The notes under the pieces: model-generated
What the model saw: only the letters and a program-made list of their open reading frames with translations
Databases searched by the model: none
Told to the model about the DNA's origin: nothing
Shown here: piece after piece, positions 11,851 to 25,647 of the stretch
How the letters are laid out: each line of letters starts with the position of its first letter
Position numbering within the stretch: the stretch's first letter is position 1
From: Leptospira kirschneri serovar Cynopteri str. 3522 CT
GTDB taxonomy: Bacteria; Spirochaetota; Leptospiria; Leptospirales; Leptospiraceae
Direction of reading: 5' to 3'
DNA length: 64,000 bases
Assembly: GCF_000243695.2 (NCBI RefSeq)
Contig: NZ_AHMN02000006.1
Location: forward strand, 13,021-77,020
Translations under genes and position numbers: made by a program

Positions 11851-12453
11851 TTATTTAGAATAAAGTTTATTTTTTAAGATATAATCCAAAACTTTTTTTG
11901 AAATCAGATTGGGAATTTTAAATTGAAAAAAAGACTTTCTTAAATCCGTAGAAGTCACTGGAATTAAAGGATTTTTCAAAAACTGAAATTGAATCAGAGA
12001 GTTGAGATGAGAATTCAGCGGGACTTCTTTCGAGAACCTACGAAACACAAAAATTTTTTCTACTTCTGTGAGAATCTTTTTCCAATCCTTCCATTTGTGA
12101 AAATTGGCATAATTGTCTTCTCCGATCAAAAGCACAAATTTTCGATTTGGGTATATAGTTTTTAATTCTTGGATCGTTTGAATCGTATAACTAGGACCGC
12201 CACCACGGTTCAATTCCAAATCCAAAATTCGAATGGATTGCGAAAAATCGGAAACAAATAGATTCAACATTTCTAATATATTTTCGGGCAAAGAAATTTT
12301 TTCTTCTTTAAGAGGGTTCTGGCGGTTTGGAATCACAAAAACTTCCTTACAATCCGGAACTTCCCCAAAAAAAGACTTTAAAATTTCTGAATGTCCTTCG
12401 TGAGGAGGATCAAAACTTCCCCCAAAAATTCCAGTAAGGATGGAAGAATCCAA
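11851..12453 (-). CDS. nadD: Nicotinate-nucleotide adenylyltransferase
   Basis: 200 residues. Transfers AMP from ATP to nicotinate mononucleotide in NAD synthesis. The N-terminal nucleotidyltransferase motif [17 protein letters not shown] is complete; the second motif appears as SFIYT-like VTSTDLRKS near the end, matching the ISSTxIR pattern. The start is a TTG lying three bases after the proA stop, so translation is probably coupled. It is the last gene of the rplU-prp-rpmA-obgE-proBA-nadD run; rsfS, a common next gene, is not present before the repeats begin. Confidence 0.93.
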   Translation of the reverse strand: MDSSILTGIFGGSFDPPHEGHSEILKSFFGEVPDCKEVFVIPNRQNPLKEEKISLPENILEMLNLFVSDFSQSIRILDLELNRGGGPSYTIQTIQELKTIYPNRKFVLLIGEDNYANFHKWKDWKKILTEVEKIFVFRRFSKEVPLNSHLNSLIQFQFLKNPLIPVTSTDLRKSFFQFKIPNLISKKVLDYILKNKLYSK

Positions 12454-12456
12454 AAA

Positions 12457-13703
<1,247 letters not shown>

Positions 13704-13707
<4 letters not shown>

Positions 13708-14576
13708 AAATGATTCCCTCCGTTCCCGTTCCTATTTTTACGGATGATTTCTTTTACATCCTCTTCAGAAAAAACGCGGCTTCCAGAAGGAGCAACTAAC
13801 GTTCCTATTAAATTTTTTTCTAAAAACTCACGAATCACGTGCATTTTTTTTCCATTTAGAATCGCGGTCGGAATTCCCGCCTCAGATAACAAACCCGCAG
13901 ATTTAAGTTTAGTGAACATTCCACCTGTACCAGGTCCACTAGGACCACCCGCAAGGCCTAAATCTTCTTTGGAAATTTTCTCCAAAAAAGGTACAACTTT
14001 CTCTTCTTTCAAAAAACCTTCCACACCCGTAAGTATGATCAAAAGATCAGCCTCTACGATTAAACTTACCAAAGCGGAAAGCATATCATTGTCTCCAAAA
14101 TTTACTTCTTCGGTTGCAACGGAATCATTTTCGTTTACCACCGGAAGTATTCCCCATTCTAAAAGTTGGGTAAACGTGTTCTTTAGATTTTTATAACCTT
14201 CTTTAGATTCCAAATCCAAAACCCCAAAAAGGATCTGCGCGATACTCAAATTGACTTTGGAAAAAAAACTGTCATAGAGATTGACAAGTCTATTTTGACC
14301 CATTGCGGCTAACGCTTGTTTTTCGGAAAGTGAATCCTGAGAAGAAATTGTAGAAGGAAGTTCGCTTAACAAAAGCCTTCCTCTTGCAATTGCTCCCGAA
14401 GAAACTAAGATCACCTTCTTTCCTAGATCTCTAAGATAACGAATATCACTTACTAATTGAAATAGAAAATCGTTTACCTCAGATGGAAGTCCGGAAAGCC
14501 TTGCCGAACCTACTTTGATAACGATTTTTTCCGCGTTACGGATCTTTTCAGAAAGTGAGTTTCGTTCCGGTTTCAT
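13704..14576 (-). CDS. proB: Glutamate 5-kinase
   Basis: 290 residues. ATP-dependent phosphorylation of glutamate, the feedback-controlled first step of proline synthesis. Amino-acid kinase fold: [13 protein letters not shown] at the N-terminus, [30 protein letters not shown] and the [20 protein letters not shown] substrate loop. The C-terminal PUA domain found in the 370-residue E. coli enzyme is absent; the chain ends soon after the kinase domain, as in other short forms. AAAGGATAAAAATAGA precedes the ATG. Confidence 0.95.
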
Positions 14577-14590
14577 TCTATTTTTATCCT

Positions 14591-15661
14591 TTAACTTTCG
14601 AAAATATCCGATTCATCCGAAGAGATAGGCTTTGTATCTTTGATTGGATTTAGAATCTTTTCGATTTCATTTTTGAAAAAAGTTTCATCCATATTTTCTA
14701 AAAGTTCTTCTAAATTTATTTCTTGATCTGCGGAAATCGCAACTACCTTTCCTAAGTGTGATACCTTCGCGATCACATCCTTTGTAAACTCAGGATCATT
14801 CCAAATATCGATCTTATTCAATACGATCAGATAAGGTCGATTTAATAATTCTGGATTATAAGTGGAAAGTTCGTTTCGAAGCATCTTAAGATCTTCTTCA
14901 ATGTCGAGAGAAGATGCATCAAACAAATATAATATTCCTTTGACTCTTTCGATATGACGCAAAAAAGAGAGTCCAAGTCCGATCCCCATACTAGCACCTT
15001 CGATAATTCCGGGAATATCAGCGATGGTAAAACGGAAAATATCTCCTCTTCGTTTAACAACGCCTAGGTTAGGAGAAAGTGTTGTAAACGCGTAACCTGC
15101 TATCTTTGGATGTGCGTCTGTAATTTTAGAGATCAAAGTAGATTTGCCTGCATTCGGCAAACCTACAATTCCCACGTCCGCTAACAATTTGAGAGAAAGA
15201 CGCAGGAATTTATATTCTCCTTCTTCGCCCGGTTGTGCAAAACGTGGAGTTTGATTGGTGGAAGTTTTAAAATGTGCATTCCCCTTTCCCCCTCTACCTC
15301 CACGTACTACTACAAATTCTTGGGAATCGGATACAAAATCGAATAGTAGGTCCCCCGTTTCCTCGTCATAGATTTGTGTTCCGAGAGGAACAAACAAAAC
15401 CAAGTCTTCTCCTTTTTTACCGGAACAGTTATCTCCTACTCCGGGGAATCCCGCTTGGGCTTTAAATTTTCTTTTAGATAGATATTTATCCAGGGTATAC
15501 ATGGAAAGATTGGGACGAATGACCACATTCCCCCCGATTCCTCCGCCTCCTCCGTCCGGACCTCCAAACTCGACGTATTTCTCTCTGCGGAAATGAACGG
15601 ACCCAGCTCCTCCGTGACCGGCGAAAACTTCTATGGCGACTTCATCTACAAAGGATTCCAT
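14591..15661 (-). CDS. obgE: Obg family GTPase
   Basis: 356 residues. Late assembly factor of the 50S subunit and stress GTPase. The Obg glycine-rich N-domain is clear ([32 protein letters not shown]), followed by the G domain: G1 [10 protein letters not shown]3 [10 protein letters not shown]4 LNKID, G5 ISA. A short acidic tail ends the protein. The frame extends 30 codons upstream, but that stretch overlaps a terminator hairpin and is not Obg-like, so ATG 15661 is preferred. It lies downstream of rpmA in the usual L21-L27-Obg order. Confidence 0.95.
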   Translation of the reverse strand: MESFVDEVAIEVFAGHGGAGSVHFRREKYVEFGGPDGGGGGIGGNVVIRPNLSMYTLDKYLSKRKFKAQAGFPGVGDNCSGKKGEDLVLFVPLGTQIYDEETGDLLFDFVSDSQEFVVVRGGRGGKGNAHFKTSTNQTPRFAQPGEEGEYKFLRLSLKLLADVGIVGLPNAGKSTLISKITDAHPKIAGYAFTTLSPNLGVVKRRGDIFRFTIADIPGIIEGASMGIGLGLSFLRHIERVKGILYLFDASSLDIEEDLKMLRNELSTYNPELLNRPYLIVLNKIDIWNDPEFTKDVIAKVSHLGKVVAISADQEINLEELLENMDETFFKNEIEKILNPIKDTKPISSDESDIFES

Positions 15662-15688
15662 AATATTTGAATATTCTAAATTTTGAAA

Positions 15689-15748
<60 letters not shown>

Positions 15749-15775
15749 CATCCGGTTCGAATTGAACTATGAAGG

Positions 15776-16019
15776 TTATTCCGGGTAAACGGAAACCTGC
15801 ATTTTTAATTTGGTAACCATTTCGAACTTCACTTTTCCGGTCACAAGCGCGAATAACGTGTGATCTTTACCGAGTCCTACGTTGTTGCCTGGACGGAATT
15901 TTGTTCCTCTTTGGCGAACTAAAATGTTTCCTGCGAGAACGGATTCTCCTCCAAAACGTTTTACCCCTAATCTCTGGGAATTTGAATCCCTACCGTTTTT
16001 CGAGGATCCTCCACCTTTT

Positions 16020-16030
<11 letters not shown>
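15776..16030 (-). CDS. rpmA: 50S ribosomal protein L27
   Basis: 84 residues. The protein begins [20 protein letters not shown], the conserved N-terminal tail that reaches the peptidyl-transferase centre, and continues LGVKRFGGE and [20 protein letters not shown]. There is no N-terminal extension of the Firmicutes type that needs Prp cleavage. Its start overlaps the end of prp by 11 bp. Confidence 0.97.
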
Positions 16031-16657
<627 letters not shown>

Positions 16658-16762
16658 TTCTTTCCGGCCTATTTTGGAGTCGTTTTCAACCAATTTGGTC
16701 GACAAGACTTGTCGGTCAAGGGGAAATTCGATCCTATGATATTGGAAAGGAATTCTTTTTAC

Positions 16763-16814
16763 TCAAGGAGCTATATAATCAAGTACCGAACCCAATTCAC
16801 TTGCACTTCAAGAT
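16763..16814 (-). repeat. Family A element fragment
   Basis: GAGCTATATAATCAAGTACC followed by a short diverged tail, cut off by the adjoining family B element at 16815. Confidence 0.45.
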
Positions 16815-16918
16815 TAGAGTTGTTGAAAAATGAATTTTCCATCTGTTTTTGTTTCATGGAAACGGTTAATGAAAGCAGTTTTACGAATCTCCACTATGTG
16901 GAGTTTTCAACAGCCTTA
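16815..16918 (-). repeat. Family B MITE-like element
   Basis: TAGAGTTGTTGAAAAATG at one end and GTTTTCAACAGCCTTA at the other. The interior GAAAGCAGTTTTACGAATCT is the reverse arrangement of the other copies. Confidence 0.8.
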
Positions 16919-17949
16919 TTAGGAACTCAATTTGATAGAGATCCATAATAATAAGTACCATCATCTGAAGTTCGGAATTTTTTCTAAATTTTATGTTTGA
17001 TGAGTTCCTAGTTTTTCTAGGATCTAATTGAAACTTGATCGGATTTCGCCCTAAGATTCGTTCAAATTGGAACAAGTTTCCAAGAGTTGTTTCATTATTA
17101 CAAAACATTGATATTATCTATGAATTACTAAAATCTGAAATCATTTCCAAATTCCAAAGAGACTTGTACTGAAATCTTTGGATATGTGGGAACTCATATA
17201 CAAGCTTAATATTCGAAAATTCATCAACTTGCGAAATAGACGTAACACGTAAGAACTCCTACAAAAGAAATAGTCGAATAACTCTGAAAAGACGGTTTTG
17301 TAGGTATTCTTTACGCCAACTCATACTATAATAACGCGAGTTCCGCGTAAGAAAATGAGAAAGAATTTCTAAAAGTATGAGTTCCTACAATTTTAGAATT
17401 TATTCGTAAAATCTTGATTTGCAGTAGTTCCCACATCATTTTACAGACAAACCTACGTTTTGTAATAGTTCCCACATTTGAATACGACAGATTCAATTGT
17501 TATAAACTTCTATCTTTTAAATTACGGTAGTTCCCACAGATTACGTCTCTTTTTATCTTTTTTGCGATTTTAAATCATATTTTTCCGAACGAAATTTTGC
17601 AGTAGTTCCCACATTTAAAAAATCAATCTATAAAGTCCAAATCCAAACTTTTTTCAGAATCCCTTCACGAACTCACGTTATAATAATATTTCTTGTAAAA
17701 CGATTACAAAAATTCCCATAACCTTGTTAGAATTACAGTTGTATTTTGAAATGTAGGAACTCGCACCATTCATAAATTTTAAAAACCTATTTTGAATTCA
17801 TTTAGGGTTTACTGTAAATGTAGGAATTGCGATATTTAATTAGAAATTTCTAAAGGATTATTGTTTCAACTTTTTGAATATCCTACATTCGTTTTTTTCC
17901 GTAAAAATTAAGTCTTATTTAAAATTTAAAGACTTACACCAAACTCGCG
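16919..17949. other. Long intergenic repeat field
   Basis: About 1 kb without a credible gene. It contains many scattered GTAGGAACTC / GTAGTTCCCACA units in both directions and a family C element (17331-17681, listed separately). Open frames here are repeat-derived. Confidence 0.6.
17331..17681. mobile_element. Family C element, GTGGGAACT subtype
   Basis: Ends ATAACGCGAGTTCCGCGTAA and CACGAACTCACGTTAT. The interior has four or more GTAGTTCCCACA units at irregular spacing, and shares GAAAATGAGAAAGAAT and AATTTTAGAATTT blocks with the copies at 33781, 56805 and 60865. Confidence 0.65.
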
Positions 17950-18810
17950 TCAATTAGAATCATAGGCTTGTTTCAGTTTGGCAATGTCGATTTTATCCAT
18001 TTGCAACATTGCCTGTAATACCCTCTGTGATTTTTTAGGATCTTTATCTTGTAGGTAATCTCCTAAAATTAGTGGAATGATCTGCCAACTTACTCCGAAC
18101 TGATCCTTTACCCAACCGCATTTTTGTTTTTCTCCTTGGAAGGAAAGTTTTTCCCAATACTCGTCTATTTCTGCTTGTGTCTCGCACTTTACAAAAAAAG
18201 AATATGCTTCACTGAACGTGAAAGTATGATCCAAACCGCTATCTATTGCCATTAAATCCTGACCGGCAATTGAAAATACGGAACGTTGAACAGTTCCTTC
18301 TTTTTCGCCTTTATCTTTCGCATAACGTTGTATATCTTTTATTTTAGAATTTGGAAATCGAGAAGTATAAAAACGAATCGCTTCTTCCGCCTTTCCGTGT
18401 TGTTTTCCCACGAACATTAAAAATGGCACTAGATCATTTCCTTCTTTCGATAAATGAACCTGCCAAGAAACTCCAAATTTGTCCTGCAGCCAACCAAACT
18501 TTTCGCTGAAAGGATACTCTTGAAGTTCCATCAACACAATTCCTTCTTGAGACAAAGAAGCCCATATCTTTTCTACTTCTTTGGAAGTTTGACAAGATAG
18601 AAAAAAGGAAATCGCAGGTGTGAATTTAAAATGAGGACCTCCGTTGAAAGATAAAATCTCCTTTCCGGAAATTGCAAACGTAGCGGACATTACCATGTCA
18701 CCGGTTTGATTTTGACTTAAAAGCTTCCAATCAGAAAAAGTAGAAGCATAGAGCTTCAACGCTTCTCCTAAATTATTATCGAACATCAAAAATGGTGTTA
18801 TCTTTTGCAT
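17950..18810 (-). CDS. Two-domain PhnB/VOC-like protein
   Basis: 286 residues made of two tandem VOC-fold units of the PhnB (3-dmu-9_3-mt) type. Each opens with a PFLMF strand (KITPFLMFDNNLGEALKLYA; VPFLMFVGKQHGKAEEAIRF) and closes with a FGVSWQ motif (KFGVSWQVHLS; QFGVSWQIIPL). The C-terminal 40 residues (KSQRVLQAMLQMDKIDIAKL) match the tail common to YjbR/PhnB-like proteins. The metal-binding residues of true glyoxalases are not evident. Function in this family is undefined. It stands alone between repeats. Confidence 0.8.
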   Translation of the reverse strand: MQKITPFLMFDNNLGEALKLYASTFSDWKLLSQNQTGDMVMSATFAISGKEILSFNGGPHFKFTPAISFFLSCQTSKEVEKIWASLSQEGIVLMELQEYPFSEKFGWLQDKFGVSWQVHLSKEGNDLVPFLMFVGKQHGKAEEAIRFYTSRFPNSKIKDIQRYAKDKGEKEGTVQRSVFSIAGQDLMAIDSGLDHTFTFSEAYSFFVKCETQAEIDEYWEKLSFQGEKQKCGWVKDQFGVSWQIIPLILGDYLQDKDPKKSQRVLQAMLQMDKIDIAKLKQAYDSN

Positions 18811-18862
18811 TTGGTTTGGATATATTCGGAAATTTTAAATTTCTTTTATTTTTTTTAGTCAA

Positions 18863-19057
18863 TAGAGCTGTTAAAAAATTCCATAGTGAAGATTCGCAAA
18901 ATTGCTTCAATTGTCCATTTTACTGAACTCTATAAAATTGAGTACAGTTAATTTTATCATAAAACGCTGATTCTATGTAAAATATTAGGCACTTTATTAT
19001 ATAGTTATAAAGTAATACAACGGAAACAAATCAAGAATTAATTTTTCAACAACTCTA
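18863..19057 (+). repeat. Family B element with a nested family A element
   Basis: Left part TAGAGCTGTTAAAAAATTCC to TTGTCCATTT, right part ACAACGGAAACAAATC to ATTTTTCAACAACTCTA. The two parts would join into one about 101-bp family B copy if the family A insert (18921-19014) is removed. The last three bases of the element (CTA at 19055-19057) are the TAG stop codon of the gene on the minus strand. Confidence 0.85.
18921..19014 (+). repeat. Family A element inserted in family B
   Basis: TACTGAACTCTATAAAATTG through TTTATTATATAGTTATAAAG, inserted between TTGTCCATTT and ACAACGG of the host element. Confidence 0.85.
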
Positions 19058-19971
19058 ATAATTACTTTGAAATCCTTCATAAACTTTGCAAATAGATTTG
19101 ATTCCGCAAGATCCACAGAGTTCCCTCAGATACTTTGATTTACACTTTTTTAAAATTCCCAAACGACTCAACGCGAAATCCCCTTTTACAGGATCATCCG
19201 GAAAGATTGTACGAAAAAAATCGGTGATCTCTTCTGCTTTTTTCCAATCGGAAGTACGACGAGAACTCAGATTTAAAACACTTGCAATTCTTTGAATATG
19301 CACGTCCAAAGGAAATTGTAACTCCGAAGGAGAAATCGAGGAATAAATTCCAAAATCAGGAAATTCTTTTCGAACCATCCATCTTAGAAACATAGAATAT
19401 CTTTTTAAAGAAGTAGATCGGATTCCTTGACCGATTAAAAATTTATATCCGTAACTTTCAGTTTGATTAGAATCGATTTTTGAAGATACTTTCAAAAATC
19501 GAAGTTGAAACGATAAAATTCTACGCCTTAAAGAACCACCTTCTAAAAAAGATTTTTGATCTCTTGAAGAAAGTTGAAATTCCCCTTCTTCAGGCAAGGA
19601 AAAAAGAGATTCAAGTTTATGGTCTTTAGTAGCTCTAAGTTGATTTTGAATCGTTTGCAAAAAAAGAAAAACGTCTGCAGGTTTTTGAAAACGATACGGC
19701 TTGAGATCTTTTTGAATCGACTTAAGATCCTCGTTCAAAAGAAAACGATAGGGAGAATTTCCACAAATTGCAAAGATACGTCTGAGATGATCCTTAATCG
19801 CGGTAACGTTTCCGTAAGAAAACAATGCAGATATAAAACCGGAAATTTCTCTATCTCTAAAATCAGAAAAAGCGTGTGGAAACTCGATCGGATCGGATCT
19901 GAGATACTCCGCAGTCTGGTATTCTAAAAGTAAAGTTTCCAGTACTCTTTTAATTTTTTGAGAAGATCGAT

Positions 19972-19975
<4 letters not shown>
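19055..19975 (-). CDS. TIGR02757 (DUF2400) family protein
   Basis: 306 residues. The N-terminal half has the family's DPIEFPHAFSDFRDREISGF and ALFSYGNVTAI. The C-terminal half contains FPLDVHIQRIASVLNL, which resembles the Asp-containing segment of HhH-GPD DNA glycosylases (VDTHVxRVxxRLxL), and ends with four cysteines spaced C-x8-C-x2-C-x5-C, close to the [4Fe-4S] loop of endonuclease III (C-x6-C-x2-C-x5-C). A DNA-repair or nucleic-acid role is inference; the family itself is uncharacterised. The start overlaps the HMG-CoA lyase stop by 4 bp. The TAG stop is supplied by the end of a family B element, so the native C-terminus may have been different. Confidence 0.8.
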
Positions 19976-20868
<893 letters not shown>

Positions 20869-20996
20869 TTGCTTCTTATTCGATCCTTATAGTAAAAAAC
20901 CTGCAAGCCAAATTAAGACCAAAACGATTATGAAAATACTATTTTACTCAGGGTTATACAAAAAGAGTATCTAATCCAATAGTTTAACATTCAAAT

Positions 20997-21152
20997 AATG
21001 TGAATTCGATTTAATAAAGTTTGGGCGTACCGGACCACTTTCAACTCCAATCAATCAATTGCATTAAAGAAACATTATACAATATTTCGTCTTTATTTTT
21101 AGTTTATTGACCCCGCATCGATCCCTTTCGCGTTACGCCCTGCTCACGTTAA
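20997..21152. mobile_element. Family C element, short copy
   Basis: Ends AATGTGAATTCG and GCTCACGTTAATT. The interior shares GCATCGATCCCTTTCGCGTT and TTGGGCG with other copies. It replaces the 5' end of the HsdR-like gene that follows. Confidence 0.65.
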
Positions 21153-21154
21153 TT

Positions 21155-21808
21155 AAAAAAACGTTTTGCGATTTGGCTATAAAGATAGATGGGAAGGTAA
21201 AACTTTTGATAGAGATAAAAGCCATCGGACTAGAATTGAAAGACGACTATATCAGGCAAGCCATCGATTACGGAGCAAATTCTGGAATAGAATGGGTAAT
21301 CTTGACAAATGGGATGAACTGGCAAATATATAGAATCACATTTTCCAAACCCATAGATAAGGAAATGGTCTATGAAATAAATTTTTCTAACATCAATCCG
21401 AAAATTGAAAATCATATAGAACCTATATATTATTTATGTAAAGAAGCGCTTGGAAAATCGCTTCTTGATGAATATCATTCTCAAAAACAAGCATTAAGTA
21501 AATATTATATAGGTCAAATGATCTTAACTGAAACGGTCTTGGACGTAATCAAACGGGAATTAAAAAGACTTACTCCAGGTGTTAAGATTGAGAACGACGA
21601 AATTGAAGAAGTGCTTCGGTCTGATGTAATCAAGAGGGATGCTTTAGAGGGTGATAAGGCAGTCGACGCAAAGAAAAAAATTCAGAAAGCTGCAAACACT
21701 TATCTTAGAAATTCCTCGCCCGCACCTAAAAAAGAGAATATGTCATCAGCAGTTAACGAAACTGAAACACAAAAAAATCTTCTCAATGAAGAGATTCCCT
21801 TAAATTAA
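21155..21808 (+). pseudogene. Type I restriction HsdR N-terminal-like nuclease fragment
   Basis: About 217 codons remain. FCDLAIKIDGKVKLLIEIKA supplies the D...ExK core of a PD-(D/E)xK nuclease. QAIDYGANSGIEWVILTNGM is the conserved HSDR_N segment. The frame continues upstream only through the end of a family C element (residues that read as repeat), so the native start and first strand are missing. The C-terminal half is charged and ends in a low-complexity SSPAPKKENMSS tail. There is no helicase domain: either a stand-alone HSDR_N-type protein or a remnant. No partner HsdM/HsdS nearby. Confidence 0.65.
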
Positions 21809-22166
<358 letters not shown>

Positions 22167-23912
22167 TTAAAAACTTTCATTTTTTTTAAAATCTTTTCGA
22201 GAAGCTCTCATCAAAATTACCTTACCTACAACCTGATCCCTTTGAAACTTTAAAAAAAACTTACCTTCCGGAGTTGCTACCTTGTAAGAAGGAAACTCTT
22301 TCACCGTCTCAAACCGTAGGTCCTTACCGAAAAACTCTTCTACTCTAGGCAACCATTTGTCTTGAACCACCAGATAACGTTGGCCGTCTTTTTGAACCGA
22401 ATCGATTAAAACCGCCGGATCAAACAAAGTTCTCGAAATTCTTCTAGAATAATAAGCATACGATCTTTTAGAAGCGGGAACTCCAAAAAGAAGCAACTTA
22501 TCTCTGTTAGGTTCGTATTCACGAATCCAAATTCCAATTTCTTTAGAAGGCTGAAACGAAGTCAACATAGGATAGAGATATAAACTCACGATCGAAAAAA
22601 AGAGAGAAACCGGAAAAATCCAAGACGCAAGTAATCTTTCCGCCGCAGAAGATCTAAAAAACACCCAAAGAAAAATTCCTAAATAAACCAAAGGAAGAAT
22701 TAGATAACTCCAACCTACTTCAATGCTAACCCAAGGCATTATTAAAACAGCAATCAAAAAAACGGCAGCGGTAATCAAAAGTAGATTTTGATTTAACTGA
22801 TCGATCCGATTTTTTTTATTTTGATCTTTAAGAGAAAGTAAAATCGATTCCAAAACTCCGGAACCGACTACTGCTGCTGCCGGTAAACACCAATAGATAT
22901 ATTGAGGAAGTTGATACCTGGAAAAACTAATCAAAAATAAAAATAAAAACAACCAAAAACCGGGAACAAAATCTAGATTAGAATATTCATTTTTTAGTAT
23001 ATTTTGAATTACTTCTTTTCCTTTTTTTTCTTTAAAGAAAATCAAAATTCGATCAGATACAAATCCGAAAAATGGAAGTATAAAAACTCCGAAAGCCCAA
23101 GAAAAATTGGAATAAAAAAACAACGGATTGAATTTCTGATTGTACATCTTTACATAAAAACGACCAAATGACTGAATCCATAAAAAGAAATAAGGACCAT
23201 AGGTTTGAAATTCAAGATACAACGGAATCGACCATAAAAGTGGAGGTAAAATCGCAAGTAACACCCCCGGAAATAATTTCATTTCCAAAAGTCGTCTCCA
23301 ATCCCTTCGAAATAAAATATCTCCTCCGATAGAAATACTTGGAATTACCATAGCAATCGGCCCTTTTGTGATAAAACCCAATCCCATGGCAAAATACATT
23401 AGATAATAATAATTTTTATTTCTTTTAAAACCTAAATAATAAAAGGTATGAACTAAAATTAGATAGGGAGTTAAATAAACGTCTATCTTAGGATCCACTA
23501 CCATAGAATAAAGTCCCGGAGAAAGTGCGTATAAAAATACAGAGATCCAAGCCCTCAAACGACTTTCGGAATAAAGTTCGGTAAGTTTAAAAATTCCCCA
23601 AAAGGAAAAAAAAGTGAACAAAAGAGCCGGAAGACGAAACGCAAAATTTTGATAACCAAAAATCAAAAAAGAAAGTGATATTTTCCAAAACGTAAGAATC
23701 GGTTTATCTAAATACCTTCTGCCATTGTCTCTGATAAAAAAAGGATTTCCTCCCTCCACCATCTCCCTGGAAATTTCCGCGTATTGAGAGGAATCTATAT
23801 CGATCACATCCAAAGGGAGAGTAAGTATCAAAGGTAAAACGGAAATGATCAGAAATATAAAAAGAATCCGAACAGAGATCAGCTGTTTATTGTCTACAGA
23901 AATTTGATTCAT
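22167..23912 (-). CDS. ArnT/PMT-like membrane glycosyltransferase
   Basis: 581 residues from ATG 23912 (AAGGGAG seven bases upstream). GT-C fold: a first TM helix then a periplasmic loop with [20 protein letters not shown], matching the ArnT-type catalytic-Asp segment (xEARYAEIxREM), then about ten further hydrophobic segments (for example [51 protein letters not shown]) and a C-terminal soluble region ([20 protein letters not shown]). Such enzymes transfer sugars from polyprenyl phosphates to lipid A or proteins. The acceptor is unknown. A Cys-rich lipoprotein gene lies 14 bp upstream and is probably cotranscribed. Confidence 0.85.
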   Translation of the reverse strand: MNQISVDNKQLISVRILFIFLIISVLPLILTLPLDVIDIDSSQYAEISREMVEGGNPFFIRDNGRRYLDKPILTFWKISLSFLIFGYQNFAFRLPALLFTFFSFWGIFKLTELYSESRLRAWISVFLYALSPGLYSMVVDPKIDVYLTPYLILVHTFYYLGFKRNKNYYYLMYFAMGLGFITKGPIAMVIPSISIGGDILFRRDWRRLLEMKLFPGVLLAILPPLLWSIPLYLEFQTYGPYFFLWIQSFGRFYVKMYNQKFNPLFFYSNFSWAFGVFILPFFGFVSDRILIFFKEKKGKEVIQNILKNEYSNLDFVPGFWLFLFLFLISFSRYQLPQYIYWCLPAAAVVGSGVLESILLSLKDQNKKNRIDQLNQNLLLITAAVFLIAVLIMPWVSIEVGWSYLILPLVYLGIFLWVFFRSSAAERLLASWIFPVSLFFSIVSLYLYPMLTSFQPSKEIGIWIREYEPNRDKLLLFGVPASKRSYAYYSRRISRTLFDPAVLIDSVQKDGQRYLVVQDKWLPRVEEFFGKDLRFETVKEFPSYKVATPEGKFFLKFQRDQVVGKVILMRASRKDFKKNESF

Positions 23913-23926
23913 AAAAACTCCCTTCG

Positions 23927-24211
<285 letters not shown>

Positions 24212-24241
24212 GGCCCCATTTTTCGGAAACGAAAGTGTAGG

Positions 24242-25303
24242 TCAACTTTTTGAAGCGAGCATTCCACAAGCTCCAAAAATATCTTTGCCGGGCGACCTTC
24301 TATTGAGTATAGGAACTCCGGCGGGTTCGAGAAGAGCGATAAACTCTGTGATTTCCTCTCGAGTAGGTCTTCTCCAACCGAAAAATTCGGTATTGAGAGG
24401 AATCACGTTGATCTTACAATCGAGTGACTTGGCAATTTTTACGAGTTTGTTTGCGTTTTCAGATCCCATGTTCACTCCAGGAATCATCACGTATTCGAAA
24501 GTGATTCTTCTTTTTAACTCTCTCGTAAAATCTTTTGCCGCTTGTAAAAGTTCGGGAAGTGAAAATTTCTCCTCAATATCCATAATTTGTAATCTACCGT
24601 TTGGATCCGGATGATTCAATGAGATTGCAAAGTTATAAGGTTCTTTGTTCTGGATAAAACGTCTGATTCCGTTGACTACCCCGGAAGTTGAAATCGTAAT
24701 TCTTTTGGCTCCTAGATTGAGCGCATCCGGATCGTGAAAGATAGAGGCCGCGCGAATTACATTAAAATAATTATGAAGCGGTTCCCCCATTCCCATAAAT
24801 ACAACGTTAGTCGCCTTGTCTTTTACAATTTTTTCCACTTGTAATATCTGGTCTACTATCTCGTGTGCCTTTAGATTTCCTTGAAATTCTAATTTTGCAG
24901 TGGCGCAGAATTTACAATTGAGAGTACAACCTACCTGGGAGGAGATGCAGATGGTTTTTCTTCCGCCATCTCCGGATGGAATCCAAACGGCCTCGAATTC
25001 TTTTCCATTTCCTGATTGGGATGTGAACGTGAATTTCTGCGTTCCATCTACAGACTTAAGTTGTTTTACAACTTGAAGACGAGTGAGAGAACAAAGTTCT
25101 TCAAGTTTTTCTTTGAGGGTTTTGGAGAATGTAGTAAATTCGTCCCAGGTTTCGTAACGATTTACATACAAACCATGATAGATTTGTTTGGCTCGGAAAG
25201 GTTTTTCTCCGAGAGCAATCATGATTTCGGAAAGTTCTTTTTGAGTTCTTCCTTTTAACGGTATTTTCCCGGTTTGGTTTTCTTCAAATGTTTCTGAAAT
25301 CAT
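24242..25303 (-). CDS. rlmN: 23S rRNA (adenine-2503-C2)-methyltransferase, also tRNA m2A37
   Basis: 353 residues from ATG 25303. Radical-SAM dual-cysteine methyltransferase. The [4Fe-4S] motif CTLNCKFC is complete, GMGEPLHNY follows, and the C-terminal catalytic cysteine is in [23 protein letters not shown] and [15 protein letters not shown] form the usual N-terminal domain. The frame is open for 23 more codons up to ATG 25372. The start at 25303 has AGAAGG eight bases upstream and better matches family N-termini, but 25372 (AAGGAATTA upstream) cannot be excluded. The first bases overlap a hairpin that reads as a plus-strand terminator. Confidence 0.94.
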   Translation of the reverse strand: MISETFEENQTGKIPLKGRTQKELSEIMIALGEKPFRAKQIYHGLYVNRYETWDEFTTFSKTLKEKLEELCSLTRLQVVKQLKSVDGTQKFTFTSQSGNGKEFEAVWIPSGDGGRKTICISSQVGCTLNCKFCATAKLEFQGNLKAHEIVDQILQVEKIVKDKATNVVFMGMGEPLHNYFNVIRAASIFHDPDALNLGAKRITISTSGVVNGIRRFIQNKEPYNFAISLNHPDPNGRLQIMDIEEKFSLPELLQAAKDFTRELKRRITFEYVMIPGVNMGSENANKLVKIAKSLDCKINVIPLNTEFFGWRRPTREEITEFIALLEPAGVPILNRRSPGKDIFGACGMLASKS

Positions 25304-25330
25304 AAACGACCTTCTTGGTCGTTTTTTTTT
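25304..25330 (+). terminator. Plus-strand intrinsic terminator over the rlmN 5' region
   Basis: AAACGACC-TTCTT-GGTCGTTT followed by six more T residues: an 8-bp perfect stem with a classic U-run, on the strand opposite rlmN. On the minus strand the same hairpin sits directly before the preferred rlmN start. Confidence 0.6.
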
Positions 25331-25647
25331 CAGCTCCTTAGGAGGGATACTCTTTTCAAACGATAAGTTCATTTCATAAGGTAATTCCTTACTTACAAAT
25401 TTACGTATTTTGACGAATCGAGATGTAGTTCCGACCTAAAATTCAACTGATAAAACCTAATTTGTGTGAGTTTTTACGTTTTATAATGAACTTACCAAAA
25501 TGATTATAACCAATTTCTTTTAAGGTTTTAGAACAAACTTTTAACTTGAATTCACGAAGAAAATTTTGACGAATAAATAACTCAACTTTGTTAGCTGAAC
25601 TCAGCAAAAAAATTTCAGGGAAATGTATTTTAGAATATAAAATAATT

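Noticed and set aside
14842..15060. 72-codon minus-strand ORF inside obgE
   Set aside because: Out-of-frame shadow within the GTPase domain of obgE.
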